DNA of 64,000 bases, taken from NCBI RefSeq assembly GCF_000424145.1, contig NZ_AUJI01000032.1, positions 1-64,000 on the forward strand, in the 5' to 3' direction. The position numbers and the translations under genes were made by a program. Shown here piece after piece: positions 34,351 to 43,573 of this stretch (position 1 is its first letter; every line of letters starts with the position of its first letter). A model generated the notes under the pieces. That model did no database searches and had not been told where the DNA came from. It saw only the letters and a program-made list of their open reading frames with translations. This DNA comes from Butyrivibrio sp. AC2005 (GTDB lineage Bacteria > Bacillota > Clostridia > Lachnospirales > Lachnospiraceae).

Positions 34351-34612
34351 TTATCCATTAAAAATTGCTCAGATAAAAGCTGAAAGGAAAATGTATAAGC
34401 ATTCGCTAAATGAACTGATTAAGTACGCACAGTCTCTTGGAGTGAACGTCATTATTCCGAAATACATATTAGACAAGAGGCTGCTCATTACTTCCTGGGA
34501 AGCTGATGGTAGATATGATGTACATATGACTGTAAAAATCACACAGTTAGAAAAGGCATTTTTGGAAATAGAAGCTTGGTGCGATGATCTTTCCAAGAAC
34601 GGATACAAGTAA
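34337..34612 (+). CDS. Hypothetical protein
   Basis: A 91-residue basic protein (KIAQIKAERKMYKHSLNELIKYA...) that overlaps the previous gene by 14 bases. Some resemblance to recombinase-associated or MNT-partner (HEPN-like) proteins is possible but not supported by a clear motif. Confidence 0.45.
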   Translation: MSGSNYPLKIAQIKAERKMYKHSLNELIKYAQSLGVNVIIPKYILDKRLLITSWEADGRYDVHMTVKITQLEKAFLEIEAWCDDLSKNGYK

Positions 34613-34634
34613 AAATAGAATACAATGATTGTCA

Positions 34635-34669
34635 AAAGCTCGCATTCATACAGGGATGGCGGGCTTTTT
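34635..34669 (+). terminator. Terminator
   Basis: AAAGCTCGC (34635-34643) pairs with GCGGGCTTT (34659-34667), followed by T. Confidence 0.75.
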
Positions 34670-34690
34670 CTTCGGAATTTTATAGGCTAA

Positions 34691-34780
34691 AATGACACAG
34701 TCAAGCAAGGAAAACAACAGGGTAGTGATAAAGGCAGATGGTACAGAAGAATACATATGGAAAGACCTGGAAATAGTGTG
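34691..34780 (+). pseudogene. Recombinase C-terminal remnant
   Basis: A 29-codon frame ends NRVVIKADGTEEYIWKDLEIV, like the tail of a serine recombinase. It shares about 30 bases with 34111-34145 inside the chimeric gene. Confidence 0.4.
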
Positions 34781-35116
34781 ATGGCTATTTAAGCCGAAGG
34801 AACATTAGAGTAAATATCGGTAAAAATATAATAATTACCAAGAATTGCTCGAAAAAGTGTGGCGATCAGCATGGATTTATAGCTGTAATGAGGAGGAATA
34901 CTTGAGAGATTAGGAAATATAGCTTAGGTTTTGCGGCCATGGGAAAGAAATGATTTTTTTTCTCATGGCCGCTTTTCTGATTCTGTTTGATTGTATAATG
35001 TTGGAGAACTTATATTACAGCTTAACTGGCTGGATATCCGTGCTGGTAAGTTATATAATTCTCTGTGAGCTTGTGCAATAGCATAAGAAAAAAGTATTGT
35101 TTGGAGGAAAACATAA
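34781..35116. other. Gene-free stretch with a strong bidirectional terminator
   Basis: GCGGCCATG (34933-34941) pairs with CATGGCCGC (34964-34972), extended to 14 bp, followed by TTTT. Upstream no gene is visible, so the transcript it ended has probably been lost. Confidence 0.55.
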
Positions 35117-35626
35117 ATGCCATATGAAGCAGATTTTTTTTGTGATTATAAGGGGTTAAAGAAGGCGACAAGAGCTAGGCTGATTACTATGCTAAAGGAA
35201 TACTGGTGGTTATTTCTCCTTATTTACATAGCTATGCCGGGCAAATTAATCATATCCGGCATAATGAAGAATAATGCCAGCGATATTTTCGCAGGTGCAA
35301 GTGCCCCAATTTTTCTAATAGTTGTCTATGCTTTTGTAATTGATTTCAGTGTTCGCAGACAGGTAAAGACCAATAAAGCCCTGGGAAATTTAAATGTGCA
35401 CTACACCTTCAATGAAGAAGATTTCGAGTGGACATCTCCAAAGGTTAGCGCCAGATCAAATTACAGCGCTATCTACAGGATTGTCGAGGACAAAAACTTC
35501 TTTTTCCTTAAGCCCTCAGCGAGACAGATAATGATAGTTCCAAAAGAAAACTGTTCGTCTGAGCTGATAGCTTTCCTGAAGAATAAAAAGACTGAGATAA
35601 ACTGCAATAAGAAAAAAATGCTTTAA
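35117..35626 (+). CDS. YcxB-like membrane protein
   Basis: A 169-residue protein. Two membrane segments (about 28-45 and 58-78) are followed by a soluble YcxB-like domain (VHYTFNEEDFEWTS...SAIYRIVEDKNFFFL). TTGGAGG precedes the ATG. The family function is unknown. Confidence 0.7.
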   Translation: MPYEADFFCDYKGLKKATRARLITMLKEYWWLFLLIYIAMPGKLIISGIMKNNASDIFAGASAPIFLIVVYAFVIDFSVRRQVKTNKALGNLNVHYTFNEEDFEWTSPKVSARSNYSAIYRIVEDKNFFFLKPSARQIMIVPKENCSSELIAFLKNKKTEINCNKKKML

Positions 35627-35833
35627 GACATAAAGAAAAGCTTTATCTTTCAGTAAAACGCTCCATCTGCCAGGAAGTTGGTGCATAATACCGGAAGTTA
35701 TTATCAATAATACAAGTGAAATGGAGAGAAGAGAGGTTTTTTACTACGATTTGGGAAGAGCCTCTTTTTTTCTTTGCATGGAAATAGTATCATTGAGAAG
35801 CTGTGTTTATATGTTTTGGGAGGAAAGTTTTTT

Positions 35834-36487
35834 ATGGGTGAAAAGAAAGTAACAGGCTTTGATTTTTTATGGTGTGCGCTGTATGCATGTGCGGCTTTTG
35901 CAATAGAATTGCTGGTCCAGTTTGTTGAAGGGAAGATGGGGGTTGATGTAAGTAACTACAGTACATATCAAAACATAATTCATTGGGTAACAACTACAGT
36001 ATTGTGGATCATTGCTGGAATTATAGTAATATATATCGGAAAGAAAACAACAGATTTTGATATCTGGGAGCACTGTGAAAAAATAAAGGGATGGCAATAC
36101 GTGGCTCTCTTGCTGTGCTTCGCAGTAAATATCATTGCGAAGTATTTGGATTGGAATGGTTTTAAAGTTCTTATTGAATGGAATTCTAAGGAACCGATTT
36201 TGTTCATATTCCAATATATTTATTATCTGGCAGAAGGATTCCTTATTTCTCTTGTAATTGTCTACGGTCAGAAGGCATTTGAGAAATGGTTTAAGAACGA
36301 TAAGATTCCTTATGGTGGAATTGTTCTTGGACTTATATGGGGATTGTTCCATATATTGACTAAAGGTAGCGTGCTTGTTGGGATTTTTTCTGCAGTGGCT
36401 GGTTTTCTATTTGGAACAGCATATATTTTTACAAATAAAGATTATAGAAAAGCATTACCTATCATTACGCTACTGTTCATTTTATAA
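35834..36487 (+). CDS. CPBP/Abi-like membrane protein
   Basis: 217 residues from ATG 35834 (GGGAGGAAAG upstream) with about seven hydrophobic segments. GLIWGLFHI near the C-terminus matches the FxxxH motif of CPBP intramembrane proteases. The first motif EExxxR is not seen, so catalytic activity is doubtful. It may be a bacteriocin-immunity-like or protein-processing relative. Confidence 0.55.
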   Translation: MGEKKVTGFDFLWCALYACAAFAIELLVQFVEGKMGVDVSNYSTYQNIIHWVTTTVLWIIAGIIVIYIGKKTTDFDIWEHCEKIKGWQYVALLLCFAVNIIAKYLDWNGFKVLIEWNSKEPILFIFQYIYYLAEGFLISLVIVYGQKAFEKWFKNDKIPYGGIVLGLIWGLFHILTKGSVLVGIFSAVAGFLFGTAYIFTNKDYRKALPIITLLFIL

Positions 36488-36527
36488 ATTCAATGGTACT
36501 GCAAATATAACATAGAACTTTATGATT

Positions 36528-36559
36528 AAGTGCATCTCTTCGGAGCTGCACTTATTTTT
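36528..36559 (+). terminator. Terminator
   Basis: AAGTGCA (36528-36534) pairs with TGCACTT (36547-36553), followed by ATTTTT. Confidence 0.7.
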
Positions 36560-36574
36560 GTGGAGAAAAATATT

Positions 36575-36643
36575 ATGGCAGCAACAAGACTTATATCATT
36601 ACACATTTGCGATACGCTTGCTGAAAAGATAAGCGACTTATGA
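36575..36643 (+). pseudogene. Relaxase N-terminal scrap fused to another gene end
   Basis: A 22-residue frame begins MAATRLISLH, the standard opening of MobA/VirD2-type relaxases, and passes directly into ICDTLAEKISDL, which also ends the frame at 40186. It looks like a deletion relic of a mobilisable element. Confidence 0.55.
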
Positions 36644-36742
36644 GAACAAGTTCAATATGCCAGAAAAATGGCCGTTTGACAGTGCAATTACTGTCAAATG
36701 GCTCTTTTTCTGTTATAGTAAAAATATGTTTTTGTTGGAGGG
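36605..36742 (+). repeat. 138-bp direct repeat, copy 1
   Basis: About 92% identical to 40148-40285. It includes the end of a reading frame (…KISDL), a terminator (GCCGTTTGACAGT with ACTGTCAAATGGC, then TTTTT), a promoter-like TTATAGTAAAAATAT and a ribosome binding site TGGAGGG that serves the following gene in both copies. Confidence 0.85.
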
Positions 36743-36747
36743 TGTTG

Positions 36748-37284
36748 GTGAAGGCTGTTCTAATTAGACATGGTAAAGTGAATTTTAGATGGGAATCTTG
36801 GTACACAGCTCATCAGTTTGATGAAGCTTGCATGCAATACGATCAGGCTCCTGTTATGAAGACAGGCTATTCTATACCAGATTCTAAGTTTTCCAGATAC
36901 TACATAAGTACCCTGTCAAGGACCAGGGAAACAGCTCAGAATATCTTTGGTGTGCAGGATTATATTGCTACAGATCTGATTAATGAAGTCCCCTTATCTG
37001 CAAGTTTTAATACTGAGGCTAAACTACCATTACTATTTTGGAATATCACAGGCAGGATTCAATGGTATTTCAATAATGACAGGCAGAAAGAAGGCGGGTT
37101 ACAGACAAAGGAAAGAGCTAAGCAGTTTGTGCATATGCTTGTTGATAAGAATGAGGACTGCGTGATAGTTACACATGGCTTTTTCATGCATACACTTGTG
37201 TCTGAGCTTAAAAATGCTCATTTTAGCATTGATAATAGATCGATGAAATATGATAACGGTGAGTGCGTAATTGCGAGATTATAA
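36748..37284 (+). CDS. Histidine phosphatase family protein
   Basis: 178 residues from GTG 36748. The motif LIRHGK near the N-terminus and VTHGFFMH near the C-terminus are the two catalytic histidine sites. The ribosome binding site is supplied by the direct repeat. It is followed by a second, unrelated histidine phosphatase. Confidence 0.75.
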   Translation: MKAVLIRHGKVNFRWESWYTAHQFDEACMQYDQAPVMKTGYSIPDSKFSRYYISTLSRTRETAQNIFGVQDYIATDLINEVPLSASFNTEAKLPLLFWNITGRIQWYFNNDRQKEGGLQTKERAKQFVHMLVDKNEDCVIVTHGFFMHTLVSELKNAHFSIDNRSMKYDNGECVIARL

Positions 37285-37322
37285 ATACAAGGATAGGAAA
37301 TAAGATTTAGAGAGATATTACA

Positions 37323-37919
37323 GTGAAGATATATTTTGCAAGACATGGACAAACAGATTGGAATATTCAGAGGAAAGTGCAGGGCACAACGGATATTCCG
37401 CTAAACGAAAATGGCATTCGCCAGGCTCAGGAGTTATGCAAGAACCTGGAGGACAGAAAGATCTCTTTTGAAAAGATATATACAAGCTATCAGGCAAGAG
37501 CAGTAAAGACTGCTCAAATAGTAGATGAGCATTTTCATTCAGGGTATGAAGTGGTACAAGGCTTAGAAGAAATGAATCTGGGCTTGTTTGAAGGACATAA
37601 CTGGGATGAGATTTTGTCTATGTACGCAGAAGAGCACAAACAGTGGATGTCTAATAAAAGATACAATCGAGCTCCAAACGGGGAGTCTTATCAAATGGTC
37701 ATGGAAAGACTATTTGGAGCACTAGATCATATTTTTGAGAAGCATGATACTGACTCGGATAAGAATCTACTAATAATATCACATGGGGCAGTTATAATGA
37801 CTCTTCTTGCTATGAAGAGAGATATCCCTTTTGAACAGTCACACACGATTGAGGTTGAAAATGCAACTCCGATAGAATTCAGCATTGAGGAGTTGAAAGA
37901 GATTAGAAAAAAGTTATGA
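37323..37919 (+). CDS. Phosphoglycerate mutase-like histidine phosphatase
   Basis: A 198-residue protein with the canonical ARHGQTDWN motif (phospho-His) and ISHGAVI second histidine, length as expected. It starts at GTG 37323. A broad-specificity phosphatase role (as in CobC/GpmB relatives) is likely. The substrate is unknown. Confidence 0.85.
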   Translation: MKIYFARHGQTDWNIQRKVQGTTDIPLNENGIRQAQELCKNLEDRKISFEKIYTSYQARAVKTAQIVDEHFHSGYEVVQGLEEMNLGLFEGHNWDEILSMYAEEHKQWMSNKRYNRAPNGESYQMVMERLFGALDHIFEKHDTDSDKNLLIISHGAVIMTLLAMKRDIPFEQSHTIEVENATPIEFSIEELKEIRKKL

Positions 37920-37991
37920 GCAAGGTATTATAGTTCTGGCGCAGAATGGGTCCAGATAGCATATGAGTATAAAAAACGAGTGAGGTAAGCA

Positions 37992-38774
37992 ATGAAACAA
38001 TATATTGTTGATGCTTTTACAAACAAACCTTTTTCCGGGAATCCGGCGGCAGTTTGTGTAATGGATAAATGGCCGGAAGAAGATTTCATGATGAAGCTCG
38101 CGATGGAGAATAATCTGAGCGAAACAGCATTTATAGTCAAGGAGGAAGAGGGCTATCACCTCAGATGGTTTACTCCGGGATCTGAGGTTGAACTATGCGG
38201 TCATGCGACTCTGGCCTCCTCTTTTGTGATATTTAACTACTTTGAGCAGAATAAGGATGTAATAGAATTTAATACTCTCAGCGGAAAACTAACAATTGCT
38301 AGAAAAGGTAAACTCTATGAGATGGACTTTCCCACATATGAGCAGCAGGAGATACCAGTGACAGATGATATGGAAAGTGCTTTTGGAGTGAGACCCATTA
38401 AGGCAATATTGGGACCTGATCTTGTATGCATTTTTGAATCTGAGGAGAAGATCCGAAACATGCAGCCGAATCAGAGTAAACTTGCTGAGCTACCCGGCCG
38501 TGGGCAGGATGTTACTGCAAAGGGAACAGATACAGACTGTGTATCACGTAGCTTCTTTCCTAAACTTTTGGTTCCTGAAGATCCCGTGTGCGGTTCTGCA
38601 CATTGTCAGATAGCAGATTACTGGTCAAAAGAACTGGGAAAATCAGAGATTCATGCATATCAGGCATCAAAAAGAGGTGGTCATCTATACTGCAAACTGC
38701 TTGAGAACGGAAGAATAAAAATAAGTGGAGAAGCTACTTTGGTTGCTATCTCAGATATTGTTGTTGATTTTTAA
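37992..38774 (+). CDS. PhzF-family isomerase/epimerase
   Basis: A 260-residue protein with the PhzF opening (VDAFTNKPFSGNPAAVCVM), the catalytic Glu in NLSETAF, ELCGHATLA and DPVCGSAHC. Both halves of the diaminopimelate-epimerase-like fold are present. The substrate is unknown. Confidence 0.85.
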   Translation: MKQYIVDAFTNKPFSGNPAAVCVMDKWPEEDFMMKLAMENNLSETAFIVKEEEGYHLRWFTPGSEVELCGHATLASSFVIFNYFEQNKDVIEFNTLSGKLTIARKGKLYEMDFPTYEQQEIPVTDDMESAFGVRPIKAILGPDLVCIFESEEKIRNMQPNQSKLAELPGRGQDVTAKGTDTDCVSRSFFPKLLVPEDPVCGSAHCQIADYWSKELGKSEIHAYQASKRGGHLYCKLLENGRIKISGEATLVAISDIVVDF

Positions 38775-38792
38775 CTTCTAGGATAATGGCTT

Positions 38793-38924
38793 ATGGAATT
38801 AAGAAGACTTAGAGACAATGAAATATAATTATTACAGGATTTTCTGTATGAGGCAATCTATATTCCGGAGGGTGTAGAGCCACCTGCCAGAGAGATTATA
38901 TATCAGCCTGAACTGAAGATTTAG
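38793..38924 (+). pseudogene. GNAT acetyltransferase N-terminal pseudogene
   Basis: Reads MELRRLRDNEI, then an in-frame TAA (38826), then LLQDFLYEAIYIPEGVEPP, the usual GNAT opening, and ends at a TAG (38922). The remaining ~150 bases to the next gene carry only scraps. Confidence 0.65.
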
Positions 38925-39078
38925 GATTCCTTGATATGTGTGATGCAGAAGATGCATCAAATGAACAGTTTTGTTACAGATGGCAAAAAGAGAGGGATTC
39001 AATCTCAATAAATATAAAAAATAATGAGATAGATTATTATCAGTGGTTTCATAGTATATGTAAGGGAGAACAGAAGAA

Positions 39079-39681
39079 ATGAAAATTGACGCAAGAACAA
39101 TGGAATGGATAAGAAAACCGAACGTATGCAATATTACTGAGGATAAAGTAACAATCACAACTGAGCCTTTTACTGATCTTTGGCAGAGGACATATTATCA
39201 TTTTAGGAATGATAATGCACCTATTTTACAGATGAAGTCAGAGGAACAGTTCTTTTCATTTGTAGTGAGGACAGACTTTGATACTAAGGTTCGCTATGAC
39301 CAGAGTGGAATTATCATGTATCTTGACAGTGATAATTGGATCAAGGCTTCAATGGAATATGAAAATGAGGAAATCCAGAGACTTGGCAGTGTAGTGACCA
39401 ACAATGGTTATTCTGACTGGTCTTCAACTGATATTGATGCAAAAATAAAATCTGTGTGGTTCCGATTCAGCAGACGTGAGGATGATTTCTGCATAGAAAA
39501 CTCGTTTGATGGGGTTACATTTAAGCAGATGCGCATCTGTCATATGTTTAATGTAAAAAATGAAATTGCCTTTGGTATATATGCTTGCAGTGCTGAAAAC
39601 TCATCATTTAAGGCAACATTCACGGATATGGAACTTACAGAATGCAAATGGCTTGCCCATGATGGTCAGCAGCCAGACTAA
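39079..39681 (+). CDS. DUF1349 (concanavalin-like) domain protein
   Basis: A 200-residue beta-sandwich protein of the DUF1349 family (WQRTYYHFRNDNAPIL, YDQSGIIMYLDSDNWIKAS, WFRFSRREDDFCIENSFDG). It has no signal peptide. It probably binds a carbohydrate, by fold analogy. GGGAGAA precedes the ATG. Confidence 0.75.
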   Translation: MKIDARTMEWIRKPNVCNITEDKVTITTEPFTDLWQRTYYHFRNDNAPILQMKSEEQFFSFVVRTDFDTKVRYDQSGIIMYLDSDNWIKASMEYENEEIQRLGSVVTNNGYSDWSSTDIDAKIKSVWFRFSRREDDFCIENSFDGVTFKQMRICHMFNVKNEIAFGIYACSAENSSFKATFTDMELTECKWLAHDGQQPD

Positions 39682-39695
39682 TGATGTGTGTGAAT

Positions 39696-40186
39696 TTATG
39701 TATGCGCACCTGTATCTGCAATTCTTTGATAAAAAGGCACAGATAAAGTCTCTAGGTTCAGTTATGCTCTACGAGGTAAATCAGGGAAGGATTGGTCTTG
39801 GACAGTGTATAGATGAGCAGCTCCTTGAAATGGGCATAAAAGATTCTGACCTAGATGCAGTGCTTGTCACCCACCTTGACTGCGACCATGCAAACGGCCT
39901 TAAGCAGGTAAAGAACGCCAAGAAGTTCATGGTTTCTGCTGATGAAGTGAAGTTTGCAAATAAGATAACCAACAAGGTACGTTACTACAAAGGATGGTGG
40001 GAAGGTATCGACCTTACCGAATTTGAATGGAATGATAATCAGGGACCTGTAGGAAAATCTTTTGCACTCATGACTATTGGCAAGATGAGAAGCAGAGGAG
40101 TGTGTAAAATAAATCCTCTTACCATTGCAGTAACTGTTGTTGAGGATATTTGCGATACGCTTACAGAAAAGATAAGCGACTTATGA
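39696..40186 (+). pseudogene. Metallo-beta-lactamase-fold hydrolase fragment
   Basis: The middle of an MBL-fold protein with its metal motif THLDCDHANG is readable, but the N-terminal strands and the distal metal ligands are missing. The reading then merges into an unrelated tail ending ICDTLTEKISDL, within the second 138-bp repeat. No good start codon is present. Confidence 0.7.
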
Positions 40187-40285
40187 GAACAAGTTCAATA
40201 TGTCAGAAAAATTGCCGTTTGACAGCACTATTTACTGTTAAATAGCTCTTTTTCTGTTATAGTAAAAATATGTTTTGCTGGAGGG
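40148..40285 (+). repeat. 138-bp direct repeat, copy 2
   Basis: Partner of 36605-36742. Differences include changes in the terminator stem (…GACAGCACTATTTACTG...) that weaken it. It again places GGAGGG before the next gene. Confidence 0.85.
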
Positions 40286-40290
40286 CAATT

Positions 40291-40839
40291 ATGGAATTTG
40301 GGGAAATTTCTATTAAGGATAAACTTGGCAGAACTGTAATACTGAGAAATGCAAGGCCGGAAGATTCAGCGGCTCTTATAGAGTATCTGAGAACGACTAG
40401 TGCCGAGACTCCTTATCTGATCAGAGAACCTGAAGAAATCACAATTACAGAGGAACAAGAGAATCAATTCATTCAGGCTAAGATAGATGCAGAGCGTGAG
40501 CTTATGCTTGTTGCCTTTATTGATGGTAAGCATATCGGTAATTGCTCCCTTATGAGCATTGCACCATATAAGAGGTACAGCCACAGGTGTGATGTTGCAA
40601 TTGCTCTATACAAAGAATTCTGTGGATGCGGTATAGGGAAAGCTATGCTTCAGACTGTACTTGATGTTGCGAAGAACATAGGCTATGAGCAGGCAGAGCT
40701 TGAAGTAATGGCAGAGAATAAGGATGCCATTGCAATGTATGAGAAACTGGGATTCGAAAAGTTTGGCACGTTTCCTGAAAACATGAAATATGCTGATGGA
40801 TCCTATATGGATGCATATTGGATGATGAAGAAACTCTGA
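40291..40839 (+). CDS. GNAT-family N-acetyltransferase
   Basis: A 182-residue complete GNAT (IALYKEFCGCGIGKAMLQT acetyl-CoA loop, then ELEVMAENKDAIAMYEKLGF). ATG 40291 follows GGAGGG from the repeat. The truncated gene at 27708 is a diverged copy of its first half. Confidence 0.85.
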   Translation: MEFGEISIKDKLGRTVILRNARPEDSAALIEYLRTTSAETPYLIREPEEITITEEQENQFIQAKIDAERELMLVAFIDGKHIGNCSLMSIAPYKRYSHRCDVAIALYKEFCGCGIGKAMLQTVLDVAKNIGYEQAELEVMAENKDAIAMYEKLGFEKFGTFPENMKYADGSYMDAYWMMKKL

Positions 40840-40894
40840 GAAATGACAGATTGCGGATAAAACATCTGCAAATCGGCAGTTTGGAGAGGTAAAC

Positions 40895-41398
40895 ATGAAC
40901 CATAAAGGAACAGTAGTGATCGAAACTGAAAAGCTTATTCTTCGTCCGTTTATAGATGAGGATGCTCAGGCTGCATTTAATAACTGGGAAAGTGATGAGA
41001 GAGTAACAGAATTTTTGAGATGGCCAACTTATCACGATGTAGAGGATACAAAGAGAATCATACACGAATGGGTACAACAATATGCTGATCCAACATACTA
41101 TCAGTGGGCTATTGTTTTGAAATCACTTAATGAACCAATCGGGAGTATATCTGTTGTTGATCAGGATGAAAAAACAGATAAAGTGCATATCGGCTATTGT
41201 ATAGGAAGTAGATGGTGGCATATGGGTATTACAAGTGAAGCTTTAATAAAGAACGGTAGATTATGGAGAGAAACGTATGGGAGCTTTAATTATTTGGCTT
41301 GTAATAATGGTTCCAGTCAGTGCATTACTTACAGGACTTGGAATCTTTGCCTGGAAAAGGTAGAAACCCATGTGGTTTTGGTCGGGGCAGACAGTTGA
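40895..41398 (+). pseudogene. RimJ/RimL-type GNAT, 3' end replaced
   Basis: Residues 1-117 are a normal RimJ/RimL-like acetyltransferase (ETEKLILRPFIDEDA ... YCIGSRWWHMGITSEAL). After about 41247 the frame runs out of the family into sequence that belongs, in another frame, to the next gene. The acetyl-CoA-binding C-terminal part is lost. Confidence 0.7.
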
Positions 41399-41531
41399 AG
41401 AAGATGAGATAGCCGATGTAAAGGCATACAACAGAGCTAACGGCATAATGTGGATTGCATTTTCTTTACTTATGTGGATTTCTACGGTTTTGGCATTCTC
41501 CAGCATGAAGCTGGCAGGGATAGTAATATGA
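41277..41531 (+). pseudogene. Small membrane protein gene with one internal stop
   Basis: Two hydrophobic segments (MGALIIWLVIMVPVSALL and IMWIAFSLLMWIS) flank a short loop. The frame is broken only by TAG at 41361, where a Lys codon would fit. GGAGAG precedes the ATG. Confidence 0.55.
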
Positions 41532-41549
41532 GCTTTTGCTTTGAAATCT

Positions 41550-42005
41550 TTATTTTTTTCTGCCGGCCTTTTTATCCCAGACGTCTGCCGTCGTCCCGAT
41601 GACGTCAGATGTAAAAGGAGTTCCGTCATTTTTCTCAAAATGCTCCTGCGCTCTCTTCACATACTTAAAGCCGATGTACAGAAGCGGAATGTTACAGTAA
41701 GCGATCAGGATATTGGCAAAATCTGACAGATCCCACAGCGCACCCAGATCCATTCCAACTATGGATGTAAGCATTCCAAAGCAGATAACTGCAATATCAA
41801 TTATACGTACCAAATTTATAAATGCGGTACTCTGGCTTATCCTGTTGGCACAGATCTCAGAAAAAGACATAAACCCAAGAAGACAGGTAAATGCAAAAAG
41901 TCCGAAGCACAAAGATACAAGTAAAGTAACCAGGCTGTTAAAGGACGTTCCCGGAGTGAGCTCTGCCACAGATGCAAGAAACTTTGGAAGCTTACCCAGT
42001 TCAAA
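41550..42005 (-). pseudogene. Alanine/sodium symporter (AGCS) C-terminal fragment
   Basis: On the minus strand, the last ~150 residues of an amino-acid carrier protein (SFSEICANRISQSTAFINLVR, DLSDFANILIAYCNIPLLY). The reading continues in frame without a start to about 42005, where it meets the carbamoyltransferase fragment of the opposite strand. It is the only minus-strand gene piece between 3 and 43 kb. Confidence 0.75.
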
Positions 42006-42008
42006 CCA

Positions 42009-42597
42009 GGTTTGCGGATATCTGCAAAATTGGGCTGATGCTGTTATAGTCCGTTACCCAGATATTACTATGCTTGATAAAATGGCTGCAGCTATGACAA
42101 TACCAGTTATAAATGCACTGACAAATGATAACCATCCTTGTGAAATGATGTCTGATTTATATGCACTCTCAAAAGTCAGAGCTGATTACCTTAAGGATGA
42201 GTATTTGTTTGTAGGGGCAGATGGAAATATAGGGAGAGCCTGGAAAGAAGCTTCAGAGGCACTCGGATTTTCATTAACTCAGAGTAGTCCTGCAAAGTAT
42301 CAAATCTCTGGAATTGCTTGTAATGATAACTTGAAGAATGCGCTTGAAGGTAAAGATATTATTTGTACGGATTCCATTTCTTCAAACATGATAGGGGAAT
42401 TTAAAGATTATCAGATTTCTAAAGACTTGATGGGAGTAGCAAATAAAGGCGCTATCCTAAATCCATGTCCGCCATTTTATAGAGGCGAAGAAGTAACAGA
42501 AGATGTAATTGATTCTGATTACTTTGTGGGATATGAGTTTAAACAGAGTTTATTAAAAGTGCAGCAGGCGATAATGATATATTGTCTGTTAAATTAA
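42009..42597 (+). pseudogene. Ornithine carbamoyltransferase-like C-terminal fragment
   Basis: The C-terminal domain of an ATCase/OTCase-type enzyme: ADAVIVRYPD, IPVINALTNDNHPCEMMSDL (carbamoyl/amino-acid site), then the second domain to YEFKQSLLKVQQAIM. The carbamoyl-phosphate domain (STRT loop) is missing. An open frame extends upstream into the antisense of the symporter, but that part is not family-like. Confidence 0.7.
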
Positions 42598-42615
42598 TGA
42601 AATTGATGGGGCGAA

Positions 42616-43116
42616 ATGAAAACAGAAAAGTATCAACGAAAGATAAATGATGTCATTTCCAAATGTCCAATAGAAGCTGGGGTAGAGATCCTCGTGTATA
42701 ATCTTTTGGATGAGTGTGTAGATGAAGAAATATTTTCAGTGGTTGATATCAACAGAATATGCAAAGGAAAAGACAGCAGATTGACAACGGAGGCTGGAAT
42801 TCCGGATATCGCCGTAGTATCTAAAGATTTTAGATTTGCAGAAACCGCTCTAGGAAATGTTTATGGCCTGGTAGAAGTAAAGGCGGCGGGAGTTTCTGTG
42901 AGGGTAACAGACCAGTCTAGCGGAGAGGCCAAGAAAGCAAAGCATTTTATATATACTAATGGCTTGGTTTGGAAATTCTATGAAGATGGTGATAATAAGG
43001 CGGTTTTCAACCTTATCGAAGGAAAGAAAAAACCTCATTCAAAAAGCTCAATTGTATTAGACCAAGTCGAGTTTAAAAACTTGCAGGACTATTTGTTGAA
43101 TATAAAATGGAAATAG
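42616..43116 (+). CDS. PD-(D/E)XK nuclease-like protein (restriction-type)
   Basis: A 166-residue protein. GIPDIAVVS...YGLVEVKAAG gives D and E-x-K at restriction-enzyme spacing, and KHFIYTNGLVWKFYE resembles the HsdR N-terminal domain. GGGGCGAA precedes the ATG. It may be a stand-alone nuclease domain or a decayed type I restriction subunit. Confidence 0.6.
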   Translation: MKTEKYQRKINDVISKCPIEAGVEILVYNLLDECVDEEIFSVVDINRICKGKDSRLTTEAGIPDIAVVSKDFRFAETALGNVYGLVEVKAAGVSVRVTDQSSGEAKKAKHFIYTNGLVWKFYEDGDNKAVFNLIEGKKKPHSKSSIVLDQVEFKNLQDYLLNIKWK

Positions 43117-43573
43117 CAATGAATTCATAATGAGGAAATAAGCAGTGAAAGACAATCATTAATTGATAACAAGATTATTTATATTGCTCTTTACTGTATC
43201 TGCTTCTGTAAAAAATGTAATATGAGTATTGCCCCTCACGTTCCGTCACAAGCTAAGATGAATATATCATGAAAACAGGATGGCGATATAATCTGCAGCT
43301 ATATGGCTATTTTTCTGTTCAAGCTGAGTTATGCTTTTTACTAAATTTTACGAGGCTTCTGGCATAGTACCCACCATCATGCCAGAAGCCTCAAACTAAT
43401 ATAGAGAGTCTAAATTTCAAGCTGTTAGGCTATCGCAAATGATGGAATGATTCCCGGCTCTTTATTGCATACTCTACAGGTGGCGACGGCACCTTCAACA
43501 AACGATACCCATTATACCCCGGAACAGGATATCTTAAGTCTCCTGGGAGATGAATACAATATTTGAATATTTG
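43117..43573. other. Gene-free stretch with a bidirectional terminator
   Basis: Nothing protein-like is seen. A perfect 14-bp stem (43352-43365 with 43379-43392) with flanking AT-rich runs can terminate the plus-strand nuclease transcript and the minus-strand acyltransferase transcript. Confidence 0.6.

Noticed and set aside
36640..36747. Earlier start of the histidine phosphatase inside the direct repeat
   Set aside because: It would translate through a terminator hairpin; the LIRHGK motif starts right after GTG 36748.
41713..42008. N-terminal extension of the carbamoyltransferase frame
   Set aside because: The opposite strand encodes the recognisable symporter tail, so this part of the plus frame is an antisense shadow.
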